Below are positions 34,800 to 43,959 of a DNA stretch of 64,000 bases, in pieces; positions within the stretch are counted from its first letter, which is position 1, and each line of letters begins with the position of its first letter. The position numbers were made by a program, and so were the translations under genes. The stretch is from positions 310,001 to 374,000 of the forward strand of contig CAWUHX010000119.1 of NCBI GenBank assembly GCA_963922205.1, read 5' to 3'. The notes under the pieces were generated by a model that saw nothing but the letters and a program-made list of their open reading frames with translations, ran no database searches and was not told where the DNA came from. The stretch comes from Romanomermis culicivorax. Lineage: Eukaryota; Nematoda; Enoplea; Mermithida; Mermithidae.

Positions 34800-35179
34800 A
34801 AAGGAAAAAAAAATTGAAAACCTCGCTGCATGAAAGCAGTTACGTATGAAAACGAATGAATTAGAAAACGATGTGGTCTTCAAAAATTTCAAGTTCATAT
34901 TTTTTCTGTAGCTTGTTTCTCATGAAATGCTTTTAAAAACAACGATGTGCCAATCACGTTACCTATTTTCATGATTTTTTGCCGAAAAAAACATTTCATA
35001 CATGAGCTAGAAGTCCCTGATGGCTTGTCCATAGCAGTAAACGATTCCCGACATGACTCTTATTTTAGTCATTTCATAATTTACAAGGATTTTGTAGAAA
35101 AGAGACTATCTAATTTAAATTTATGCACTGACAATGCTCAACTTTCACAAAGATATTTGACACTAATCTGATACCACAT
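34800..35179. other. No recognisable gene
   Basis: AT-rich spacer up to the TSD ACAT of retrotransposon 2. A 74-codon frame (34947-35171) has no recognisable domain. Confidence 0.5.
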
Positions 35180-35793
35180 TGTTGGGCACCCTGTTGATGC
35201 CAATTCGTGTGGGGAAATCGACATGCAAATCGACGACAGGGACGACCAGCGGCGCAGACATTTGCATAGAATGGAGCGCCAAAGAAAGACGAAAAATGAA
35301 AGTGAAATCATTCTTCACTTAATATCGCTTTTTATTATATTTTTGGTATTTTTGCTGGCGTCCCCAAATATAACTTTCCCAGCAACTTGTTTTGTCTATG
35401 AGTATTTCACTGTGGTGTACCCACATTCGTTTTACATATTTCGTCGGACTTATTGCTATATATATTTGTTTACTTATTTAGATAATCCGCGTCGACGAAG
35501 GCGGAGGGCCAGAGGCCCAGGCGCCAGCTTACATCAAGTAAGTTTTGGGAAACCCCTTTCGGGTTATACCCAAGTAAGTTTATCCCTGAGGGGATTCCTT
35601 GTCTCATCTAGGAGACTGCGGAGGTCTTTGGTAAGGCCCCCCTATTTAGAACAAAGTTTATCTTTGTTGTTGTAGGTCTGGGGATAAACGGACTGTTGCA
35701 CAGATCACCGAGGCTTAGCCAAGGTATCAGTTCTAACAGGTCAGTTCAGACCCAATCTTTTCTTACGCCTCTTAAGGAAAGACCTGCACAACA
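35180..35793 (+). repeat. 5' LTR of retrotransposon 2
   Basis: Starts TGTTGGGCACCC and ends CCTGCACAACA. It has no similarity to the LTR of retrotransposon 1 beyond the terminal TGTTGGG/CAACA. It includes a 150-codon open frame (35223-35675) with one hydrophobic segment, and two GTAAGTTT words (about 35538 and 35573) that could act as splice donors in the leader. Confidence 0.95.
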
Positions 35794-35809
35794 AGTGGTG
35801 GCTTTTAAC
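35794..35809 (+). other. Putative tRNA primer-binding site of retrotransposon 2
   Basis: AGTGGTGGCTTTTAAC directly after the LTR; its first 11 bases equal those of retrotransposon 1. It is complementary to a tRNA 3' end reading AAGCCACCA. Confidence 0.5.
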
Positions 35810-35889
35810 TCCTTACCACGGAACTTCGTAGTCAGACTAGGAGAAAAGAAAATCCTCCAGGTTTCTACAGAAAGTTAGCAGGATTTAAA

Positions 35890-36858
35890 ATGCCTAACGA
35901 AAGGATACCGAGAGGTAATACTTTACGTAGATCACCACCCAGAGTGGCGAGTGCTGGGATTCTAGTCAATTTGGGAGACGGAGATCAGCAACGGCATGCT
36001 GCTCCGGACCCAGTGATCCCAGATCAAACTCCCGCGAGGGTTCAACCATTGCAACAAAATGCAATGCATTTTACGCCTCAAGATGCAGGCGTACCAATTG
36101 ACCGACCGCCAGCGATTGCCATCGATCCGCAGGAGGCAGGCCCGGCGAATCCAAACCCAGACGCCGATGGACCGCCGCAGCAAAATTTCAAAAGGTCACC
36201 GCCACCAAAGGTCGAATTAGCAGGACCAAAAAGGGACGTCGTTACGCCCGAAATTCGACCAAATTTCGAAGAAAGGGACCCCGAAATCGATCAAAGATTA
36301 GAGAGGATTCCCCAGGAACAAGAGCGATTCCAACCGCAGGAAAGAGCTCCCGAGATGTCCAATCAAGAGTTGGCGACGCAGCTACGCGAGTTGAAAGGGA
36401 CCGTTGAAGCCCTGTTCGACATAATCGCAAATGCCGCCACAGAGGACAACAAAAGGGAAGCCGACAGGCGCCGACAGGAGCCGGATAGACAGGTTAGACC
36501 ATGTAATAGGGGTGCAGAAAGAGACAACCGTCTCCCTGCTGAGATGAATGCGGGCGCAGGGCCTAGTAATAGGCCTGATGTTGATGAAGGGCAAAGGCTT
36601 AACTTTGAGCCCAAAAGTTGGAGAGGTCCAGCTAGAGATCTTCGATTCGAAGGAGCTGAGCAATCGGCAGACTTCAGGAATCAAAATCAGATAGCTCCGC
36701 AGCATCCAACTTTAACTAGAGTGGTCTATGATGGTAGAGGAAATATAGTTGATCCAAATACCCTTAGACAAGATCAATTGGCATGTTTCCCATATAGGGA
36801 TTACAGGTTTGACAAAGACAATATGCCATCATATCAGGGAGGTGTACCACCTCAATGA
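35890..36858 (+). CDS. gag N-terminal region of retrotransposon 2 (to an in-frame TGA)
   Basis: 322 codons from ATG 35890 to TGA 36856. The protein is Pro/Arg/Gln-rich and mostly disordered, with a charged coiled-coil-like part (about residues 125-200) and no capsid fold. Reading on past the TGA gives a further 5 codons, then the capsid domain in the same frame, so this is the N-terminal (matrix-side) part of Gag. The stop sits between the matrix-like and capsid parts, as the first TGA does in retrotransposon 1, but at a non-homologous codon. It may be a simple CGA-to-TGA change or a regulatory stop. Confidence 0.8.
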   Translation: MPNERIPRGNTLRRSPPRVASAGILVNLGDGDQQRHAAPDPVIPDQTPARVQPLQQNAMHFTPQDAGVPIDRPPAIAIDPQEAGPANPNPDADGPPQQNFKRSPPPKVELAGPKRDVVTPEIRPNFEERDPEIDQRLERIPQEQERFQPQERAPEMSNQELATQLRELKGTVEALFDIIANAATEDNKREADRRRQEPDRQVRPCNRGAERDNRLPAEMNAGAGPSNRPDVDEGQRLNFEPKSWRGPARDLRFEGAEQSADFRNQNQIAPQHPTLTRVVYDGRGNIVDPNTLRQDQLACFPYRDYRFDKDNMPSYQGGVPPQ

Positions 36859-36873
36859 GATCCAAATAGGGTT

Positions 36874-39800
36874 ATGCTGCAATCCCTGAACTCTGATCTT
36901 GATCCAGTGTTAACAGCAGCTTATGATCAGAGGGAAGTGCCATCAAATAATTTGGCACAGGAGATTGTAGTCAGGAATATCGTTAAAGGTGTGTTACCCA
37001 AACTTTTAGATGAGGGTATGGTAAATCAGCAGGTGCTTAGCTTTTTAACAGCACTTGAAGGGGAATTCCGTAGGGATACACCCGAATCAGCTAAGTATGA
37101 AGCACTGCTGAGGCTTTCTAAAGGTAGACCGAAGGCTGTTGCAGGAGACAACATGACCTATAGGGAGGCCAGGAGAGCCATTATTAATGTCTTTGCACCT
37201 GAGTGCAACCTGGAAATGTTAACCAGGGAGTTGTTTGAGATCCAACAAAGACCCAATGAACAGGCCGTAGAGTTTTTAAAAAGGGTCAGTATATTAGTGG
37301 AACTAGTTAAAGGTGATCTGGACTACCAGTCTAAACAGAGACTGATCATTGACACCTTCATATATAAGAGTGACCCCACGTTCCAGTCTGAACTCAAGAA
37401 TTCAAAACATACCTTTAGGACTTGGTATGATCTAGCAGTTGAAGTTCATGACATTGAACGTAGATATAGATATGCCTTCCAGAGATATGGACCCAAGGGT
37501 ACACAACAGGATCCTATAGTAATTAATGAAGTAGGTATGCCTAGTGGGCATGATCCTGAAATTGCCGTAGTTGCTAGGAACCAGTCAGAAGGATATCAGC
37601 AAGGCCAGAGGCAAAGGTTTCGGCAACCATATCAAACTATAGGTAATCAGGTACAGGCCCAAACCCAAAGGTCAAGGAGTGATTCTCCTGAGATAGAGGA
37701 GATTCCAGTTCGGGAAGCCCCTAGGGCTCAGACCGAAAAAGGTAAGAAAGAATCTCTTCTATTGAAAATCTCTAAAGAGATGGTACAACTGGTCGAAAGG
37801 TTCGACCAGCTCCAGCAAAAGGTTGATAACAGGCAAACGGAAAATCGGTCTGATGTGGCCATACCTAGTACAAGTCAGGGAGGTCAAGTTTCCCGAGATC
37901 TGACTAAGCCATGGTGTGAGTTCCACAAGAACATAACACATAATACTGCAGACTGCAGGACATTGAGAGTATTGTCCGAGCGCAGGAGCAGAGGTAGAGC
38001 CAGCTTCCCTACCTTCAACAGGGGAGGCTTCAACACTTTTGCTCGAGGTAACTATAGAGGTAGAGGAGGTTACCCAAATGCCAACTTTAATAGCAGAGGC
38101 AGAGGTGCTTATAATGTAGGCTATTCAGGTTATCAGGATAGCCACGAGAGTTACCAACAGAATTCAGATTATAATGAACTTCTGGAGTTTAAAAAGCAGA
38201 AGGAGCTGCAGAAGCAGTTCCAACAGATGCAGCAATACCAACAGCAAGCTGCATTACAGCATCCTCAGCCCCCTCAGGCTATTATGGGTCCGACTCAGAC
38301 TCTGCAACAGGGTCAATTCACAAATCAGCCACCTCAAAAGGATTATTCAAGTGTTATGGTTGCAAGGCAATCTCAGATGAGTCCTTTATGTGAAGTAAAC
38401 CAGAGAGTGAATTGCCCTAGTGTTGTATTAGGTAGTATTGTGCAAATGAATGCAATTGCACCACAACCTGTAGTACCATCAATACAAGTAATAAGGAGAG
38501 GCACACCAGCTAGTCCTCAGGAACAACATTTGCTGGATACGTACCCCAGAACAGCCCCATTCCACATTGAGGTTGTTATAGGAGGTCGTAAGACAATGGC
38601 TTTAATTGACACAGGAGCTCAGTGCACTGTCATGTCGGCTAAGTTTCTGAAAGAAACTTTGGGCCCAGACTATACTGAGTATCCCAGGATATTAAATGTC
38701 ACTGTAGCCAACGGTAAGACAGTCCAAGCCCATGGGTATATCCAATTTAGGATGGATACATTGTGTGGACAGTTCCCCGTTAAAGCAATTGTAATTCCTG
38801 AAGCAGGTGAAAATGTCATTGTAGGAACAGACTTTTTGGCTCATCCTCAGGTAGGAGCCATAATAGATTTCAGGAATAGGACGATGACGCTCAACAACCG
38901 TCAACAACGGATATACGTGACGCCGGACCAGCCCCAATCCAATTGTGGAGAGGTCATGACCACGAGCGCCGCGGAATCCACGATGAGCGCCGCTGACCAG
39001 TACCAGCCAAAGATTTGCCTGCTAAAGGTTTCGGTGCCAGTGGTGAGTGTGAATCCCATCTACTTACCTAGTGGTACTGATATACTTCTGAGAGCAAAGC
39101 TTTGGGATAAGGTAGGCGAAAATCGCCTTAATGGAATCATAATAGAGTCTGAAGACAACGAAGAAAGGTTCCACATTGATAGTACCATAGTAGATGGTAC
39201 AAAAGATGATTTTGTTGTTATGGTATCCAACAACACAGGATCAGGATGCCATTTAAAAAGAAATCAAATAATTGGCCATACTAATTCAGTGTTGTGTGAT
39301 ACTGATAACCAAGATCAACTTAAGGGGAAGATAGTTGAGGATTTGGAGAAGCTGCAAACTTGTGCAGTCCAGGCTAGACCTGATTCGACTCAAGTGGATA
39401 AGAAAGAGTTCAAGGAAGCCTTGTACAATATGCTAGCTAAATCCAACATACCATCTGAACAATTGGAACAAGCTTTACGGTGTCTCGCAAAATATAGAGA
39501 CGTGTTCAGCTTGCCCAGTGATCCTCCAACTACTACACCCTATTTGACCTGTAAAATAAATACAGGGGATGCAGCACCTGTGGCAAAAAGGTACCACAGG
39601 ACTGCCATAAATTTACGGCCACATGTTCATGAGCATGTGCAAGATATGCTCAAGAAGGGTGTAATTGAGCCATCAAAGTCGCCTTGGGCAGCTCCGTTAT
39701 TCCTTGTAGGTAAAAAGGATGGTACCAAGCGACCAGTAGTGGACTTTAGGGGTATAAATGACGTTACCAAGGATGATAAGTATCCCATTCCTAGAATGGA

Positions 39801-42591
39801 TGACTATCTAGACTGTTTAGGTAAAGCCAAATTTTATACTACCCTAGATCTCAAATCAGGATATTGGCAAGTGCCAATGGACGAAGAAAGCAAGGAAAAA
39901 ACTGCTTTCATATGCCAAGAAGGGCTTTATCAATTTAAAGTCATGCCCTTTGGCCTAAAAAATGCGCCAGCCGAATTCCAGCGTATGATGGAAAGAGTTT
40001 TGCATCCATATGTTTGGAAAATCTGTATAGTCTATATAGACGATATAATTGTGTTCTCAAATACGTTTGAGGAACACCTAGTTAATCTAGAGCTAGTCCT
40101 GCAAGCTCTAAGAAAGGCTCATTTGACCTTGAAGCCGGAGAAGTGTGAATTCCTGCCTGAGAGAGTTCATTTTTTAGGACATATCTTAAATTCGGATGGA
40201 GTTTCCCCAGATCCGAAAAAGGTCAAAGCTATAAATGATTTCCCATTCCCAGAATCTAAACGTAAACTGCAAAGGTTTCTAGGTATGTTGCAGTGGTGTA
40301 AAAAGTTCATACCGGGTTTGGCTAAACACGCTGAACCGTTGTATAAACTAACTGGAAAGAACTGTGTTTGGGAAGTCACGGAGGTTCACCATCAGGCTTT
40401 TAGGAGCCTGAAAGAAGCACTATTGTCTGTGCCATTCCTTAGGTATCCGGTTTTGGATGGGTCTGCGGACTTTGTCCTTCAGACAGATGCCAGCGGAACG
40501 GCACTAGGAGCAGTCCTTTACCAGGAGACTAACTCAGACCGCTGGGTAATTGCTTATAATAGCAGAATTTTAAAGGCGGATGAGAAAAAGTGGTCAGCCA
40601 CGGAAAGAGAGTGCTTGGCAATTGTGTATGGCTTGAAGTTATACAAGCACTACTTAGTAGGTCATAAAGTGATCATAAGAACTGATCACAAACCTTTGTT
40701 GTCAATGAAGGTTAATGCCATGACCAATGGTAAGTTGAAGAGATGGTACTCATTCATCTCTCAGTTCAACCATAAACTAGAGTATGTGCCTGGAAAACAA
40801 AATGCCATGGCAGACTTTTTGTCCAGGATGGATGAACCAGACGATCAAGCGGAAAAGATACCGCCAAAATGGGAACACATGTTCTCAGAGGGTAAACGAG
40901 AGTCCGAAAATCTGAAAGATCTTGAGGCACAGCTTATTGAGAAAAAACATCTCAATTTGCTAAAGAGATTCAGAATTCTGACAGATCGGAATCCTGAAGA
41001 CGGTACTCCGTTACATCCGGAGCCAAAAGGTAAGAAGAATCAGAGGACTGATATGAGTCCGAGATTCACCCAAATTTATCCAGAAGATTCTGAGGGTGAT
41101 CCAGAATCAAACTCGCCTGCAGACTTGATAAATGCCGTAACTACAAGGAGCATGGCGAAAGAAGCGGAGAAGAGTAATCAGGCTCAGATCCAGCCTGATG
41201 GCAATCAGGTCAACGAAAAAGTAAGTAGGGGAAACCAGGACAAAGGTAAGGAAAAAAGAGTAACCTGGTTATACCCTGAAAAGGAACAGGAGTTTACTTT
41301 GGCAGACCCCAAAGAAGATGAACTACCAAAAGGGCTAATTAGAGATGATCTCATGGCCCTCTTGCAGAGAAAAGATGAGGTACTACGACCATATTTTGAT
41401 AGATTGGGTCCAAATGGGACAACCAAGTATCATAGTGGATTTTATATCCAAAATGAAGTGTTATACCGTGAAGCCGGACAGGGGTCGGACGATCAAGTGG
41501 TCGTCCCATCCTGCCTGAGGGACAATACTTTGCACCAGTACCACGGTGCCGTAATGATGACTCATCAGGGTTTCAAAAGGACCCTTGCTATGATTAAAAA
41601 ACGGTTCTGGTGGCCAGGAATTGAAAAGGATGTCAGGCACTGGATCAAGTTTTGTCCAGTTTGTCAAATGGCTAATCAGGGAAACACAGAAATTCCGCCA
41701 CTGATACCAATTATTCCACAAGGTCCTTTTGACATAGTATCAGTGGATATTGTGGGTATTTCTCCACTTAGTGAGAAGAGACCGTATGTCATAGTCTTTC
41801 AAGACTATTTTACAAAGTGGGTTGAAGCTGAACTGATCCCTGATCAGTCAGCTAGCACCGTTGTAGATACTTTTCTACAAGCTATTGTATTTAGGCACGG
41901 GACTCCACGGAGACTACTCAGCGATAGAGGAGGTTGTTTTACCTCAGATCTAATGAAAGAGATCTGCAAGTTGTTGGAGTGTCAAAAAATTTTTACAACA
42001 GCTTACCATCCACAAGGAAATGGTATGGTGGAAAGGTTTAATCAGACACTCATCAAACAGCTCAGAAAGGTGGCCATCGAGGAAAAAGATAACTGGCCAA
42101 GATACTTGAGAGCCGTGGTGTTTGCATATAATGCCACACCACATGCAGCCACGGGGCAATCCCCATTTTCGTTGCTTAGAGGTCATGAGGCAACCTTCGG
42201 GTTAAACTTATCGAAAGCATACGATATTGTAATGCCGGACAGCAATGCTGAGGCATACAAATTCGTGTTGACCAATCATTTAGTCAACCTTTACGAGGAT
42301 ATTGCTAAAAATATCCAGAGTGCTGCCGAAAAATCGAAGAAATACTTCGATAAAAAGTCCAAACAAAATGGGTTTAAAGAAAAGGACTGGGTTCTGCTCA
42401 AGGTAGACAAGCAGAAAAAATTAGGACTACCATGGTCCGGTCTGTTCATAGTTACGGACATTTCGCGAGAAGCAGAGAACATTGTCACCATTGTACATTG
42501 GGACAACCCGCTAAATCGCCAAACTGTTTCAATCAGCAGGTTGAAACATTTTCGTTACGAGACCACTAGGGTCTTGCCGCGAATAGCGTGA
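36874..42591 (+). CDS. Gag capsid-protease-RT-RNase H-integrase polyprotein of retrotransposon 2
   Basis: 1905 uninterrupted codons from ATG 36874 (the same frame as upstream gag). Order: capsid domain (about residues 30-170); CHHC zinc knuckle CEFHKNITHNTADC (about 348-361); RG-rich stretch (about 370-420); protease with IDTGAQC (catalytic Asp at 579); RT (about 890-1080) with FRGIND, TLDLKSGYWQVP, MPFGLKNAP and YIDD at 1054-1057; RNase H with LQTDASGTALG (about 1205) and RTDHKPL; integrase zinc finger ending CPVCQ (about 1600); the D,D,E core with VDIVGIS, SDRGG and NGMVERFNQ; and a basic C-terminal part. All catalytic residues that I can check are present. It acts in virus-like particles to copy RNA and integrate cDNA. 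There is no chromodomain. Confidence 0.93.
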   Translation: MLQSLNSDLDPVLTAAYDQREVPSNNLAQEIVVRNIVKGVLPKLLDEGMVNQQVLSFLTALEGEFRRDTPESAKYEALLRLSKGRPKAVAGDNMTYREARRAIINVFAPECNLEMLTRELFEIQQRPNEQAVEFLKRVSILVELVKGDLDYQSKQRLIIDTFIYKSDPTFQSELKNSKHTFRTWYDLAVEVHDIERRYRYAFQRYGPKGTQQDPIVINEVGMPSGHDPEIAVVARNQSEGYQQGQRQRFRQPYQTIGNQVQAQTQRSRSDSPEIEEIPVREAPRAQTEKGKKESLLLKISKEMVQLVERFDQLQQKVDNRQTENRSDVAIPSTSQGGQVSRDLTKPWCEFHKNITHNTADCRTLRVLSERRSRGRASFPTFNRGGFNTFARGNYRGRGGYPNANFNSRGRGAYNVGYSGYQDSHESYQQNSDYNELLEFKKQKELQKQFQQMQQYQQQAALQHPQPPQAIMGPTQTLQQGQFTNQPPQKDYSSVMVARQSQMSPLCEVNQRVNCPSVVLGSIVQMNAIAPQPVVPSIQVIRRGTPASPQEQHLLDTYPRTAPFHIEVVIGGRKTMALIDTGAQCTVMSAKFLKETLGPDYTEYPRILNVTVANGKTVQAHGYIQFRMDTLCGQFPVKAIVIPEAGENVIVGTDFLAHPQVGAIIDFRNRTMTLNNRQQRIYVTPDQPQSNCGEVMTTSAAESTMSAADQYQPKICLLKVSVPVVSVNPIYLPSGTDILLRAKLWDKVGENRLNGIIIESEDNEERFHIDSTIVDGTKDDFVVMVSNNTGSGCHLKRNQIIGHTNSVLCDTDNQDQLKGKIVEDLEKLQTCAVQARPDSTQVDKKEFKEALYNMLAKSNIPSEQLEQALRCLAKYRDVFSLPSDPPTTTPYLTCKINTGDAAPVAKRYHRTAINLRPHVHEHVQDMLKKGVIEPSKSPWAAPLFLVGKKDGTKRPVVDFRGINDVTKDDKYPIPRMDDYLDCLGKAKFYTTLDLKSGYWQVPMDEESKEKTAFICQEGLYQFKVMPFGLKNAPAEFQRMMERVLHPYVWKICIVYIDDIIVFSNTFEEHLVNLELVLQALRKAHLTLKPEKCEFLPERVHFLGHILNSDGVSPDPKKVKAINDFPFPESKRKLQRFLGMLQWCKKFIPGLAKHAEPLYKLTGKNCVWEVTEVHHQAFRSLKEALLSVPFLRYPVLDGSADFVLQTDASGTALGAVLYQETNSDRWVIAYNSRILKADEKKWSATERECLAIVYGLKLYKHYLVGHKVIIRTDHKPLLSMKVNAMTNGKLKRWYSFISQFNHKLEYVPGKQNAMADFLSRMDEPDDQAEKIPPKWEHMFSEGKRESENLKDLEAQLIEKKHLNLLKRFRILTDRNPEDGTPLHPEPKGKKNQRTDMSPRFTQIYPEDSEGDPESNSPADLINAVTTRSMAKEAEKSNQAQIQPDGNQVNEKVSRGNQDKGKEKRVTWLYPEKEQEFTLADPKEDELPKGLIRDDLMALLQRKDEVLRPYFDRLGPNGTTKYHSGFYIQNEVLYREAGQGSDDQVVVPSCLRDNTLHQYHGAVMMTHQGFKRTLAMIKKRFWWPGIEKDVRHWIKFCPVCQMANQGNTEIPPLIPIIPQGPFDIVSVDIVGISPLSEKRPYVIVFQDYFTKWVEAELIPDQSASTVVDTFLQAIVFRHGTPRRLLSDRGGCFTSDLMKEICKLLECQKIFTTAYHPQGNGMVERFNQTLIKQLRKVAIEEKDNWPRYLRAVVFAYNATPHAATGQSPFSLLRGHEATFGLNLSKAYDIVMPDSNAEAYKFVLTNHLVNLYEDIAKNIQSAAEKSKKYFDKKSKQNGFKEKDWVLLKVDKQKKLGLPWSGLFIVTDISREAENIVTIVHWDNPLNRQTVSISRLKHFRYETTRVLPRIA

Positions 42592-43151
42592 GCCAATCAG
42601 GACGCGCCACGTGACGAAAATACGTCACTTTCCAATATGGCACAAACAGTTACGACTGGAGCGCCGATTCAAATGAAATCATTTGAAAATTCGCTCAAGG
42701 CGAATCTATGCGCGATCTCGCACTGATTTTTTTTTATTTTGTGTACATATCTCGCGCGTGTAAGTACTAGTTTTAATTAAAATTGTATTAATTTGTAATA
42801 TTTATCGCGTTTATGTAGTATTCGTATTAATTTTTGTAAATTTTTCATATTTATCTCAGACTTTGGGAAAAATTCTTCGTAATTTTAGACCAAAGTGACA
42901 ACCCAAAAAATTTCCGACATTTTTTCCAAAAAATTAATTTTCAAAATTTTTCATTTTTTCAAAATCAAACTATAGCTGCCCCGCTTATCTGAATTCTAAA
43001 CTTCCATCGGAAGGAAGAAGTAAAATATTCCCCGAATCGCGATAAAAAGGAAATTAGCAAAATTGCTAGATTAAACTTTTTTCAGCGTTCAAAATTTTAA
43101 ATAAATTTATCAATTTATTATTCAAAAACAAAAATTTCGAAAAGAAAAGAG
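42592..43151 (+). promoter_or_regulatory. Candidate internal promoter region of the exonuclease gene
   Basis: The first 130 bp after pol are GC-richer than their surroundings and contain AGCCAATCAG (CCAAT-box-like, 42592 region), CACGTGACG (E-box plus CRE-like half, about 42608) and TACGTCACTT (CRE-like, about 42624). The rest is AT-rich up to ATG 43152. Such a cluster is typical of promoters, so the exonuclease gene may have its own transcript; alternatively it is expressed from a spliced LTR transcript. Motifs are short and could occur by chance. Confidence 0.35.
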
Positions 43152-43272
43152 ATGGGAAAGGGCGCGCGGAACCGCCAACAAGCTCCGACGCGCGAGTGGT
43201 CGCACACAGAGCACCACGTTGAATATGGCAGGGCCCAGCACCGCCAAGACAACCGTTTTTTCTTCATCGACG
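43152..43272 (+). CDS. Retrotransposon exonuclease gene, exon 1
   Basis: ATG 43152 opens 40 codons plus one base, ending GACG before the donor GTAAGTTTC. The peptide is Arg/Gln/His-rich and ends QHRQDNRFFFID. Joined to 43960 it continues in frame ([17 protein letters not shown]). Exon 1 of retrotransposon 1 has the same end and intron phase (phase 1), which supports a real exon. The upstream frame could be extended only without an ATG, so this start is the simplest. Confidence 0.75.
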
Positions 43273-43959
43273 GTAAGTTTCGAACTCATTTTTATCAAAT
43301 ATTCTTGGAAACCGCGGGTAATGCCCAGAAGTCACTGGAAGACCAGCTCGGCGCCCCAAAGGGCAGACGAGGTTAGGACTTAGAGGGAACGAAAAATGGG
43401 AGTACTGTGAAACGGAAGCTCGAAGCCAAGCAGGGAATTTCCAATTTGGAAATATACCTGATACCACCGAGAGCTATATGATTCAAGGGAAACCTAGAAC
43501 CTTGGGTTCAGCCCGTTTTAAAGTTTTATCATTCAAAAAGTTATCAAAAATTATTTATTTTCAAATCAAATCAAATCATATCACTTTTTCGATATCAAAT
43601 TCATTAAAAATTATCAATTTCGAGCGCTATAAAAATTGTAAATACAGCGCCATAAATGGAGCGTAGTTGGTCGCTCAAGCAGCTGGTCAGAGATTGGTGT
43701 CCGATCAAGTGGTGGACAATCGGATCAGGTCTACCCTCCCCAACATATAGAGGTAGCAAGGGTAAGATTTGGTAAGGTGTTAGTTGCCTACCAGCTCAAT
43801 GTTTGTATATCAGTGGCTCACCTAACAACCTGCACTAAATTTAATTTTCTGCGAAACTTAACCCGCTTGGTGTTGTGGTGCTGGTGTAGTATAGACCCGA
43901 AGATGCGCTGAAAAAAAAAGGGGAATAAAACACTAAAATTAATAGTACTTTATGTTTAG
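43273..43959 (+). other. Intron of the retrotransposon exonuclease gene
   Basis: 687 bp with a consensus donor (GACG|GTAAGT) and a pyrimidine-rich acceptor ending TTTATGTTTAG. The intron of retrotransposon 1 (622 bp) is at the identical codon position. A host-type intron inside an LTR element would be removed from full-length genomic RNA, so the genomic RNA must stay unspliced here. Confidence 0.7.
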
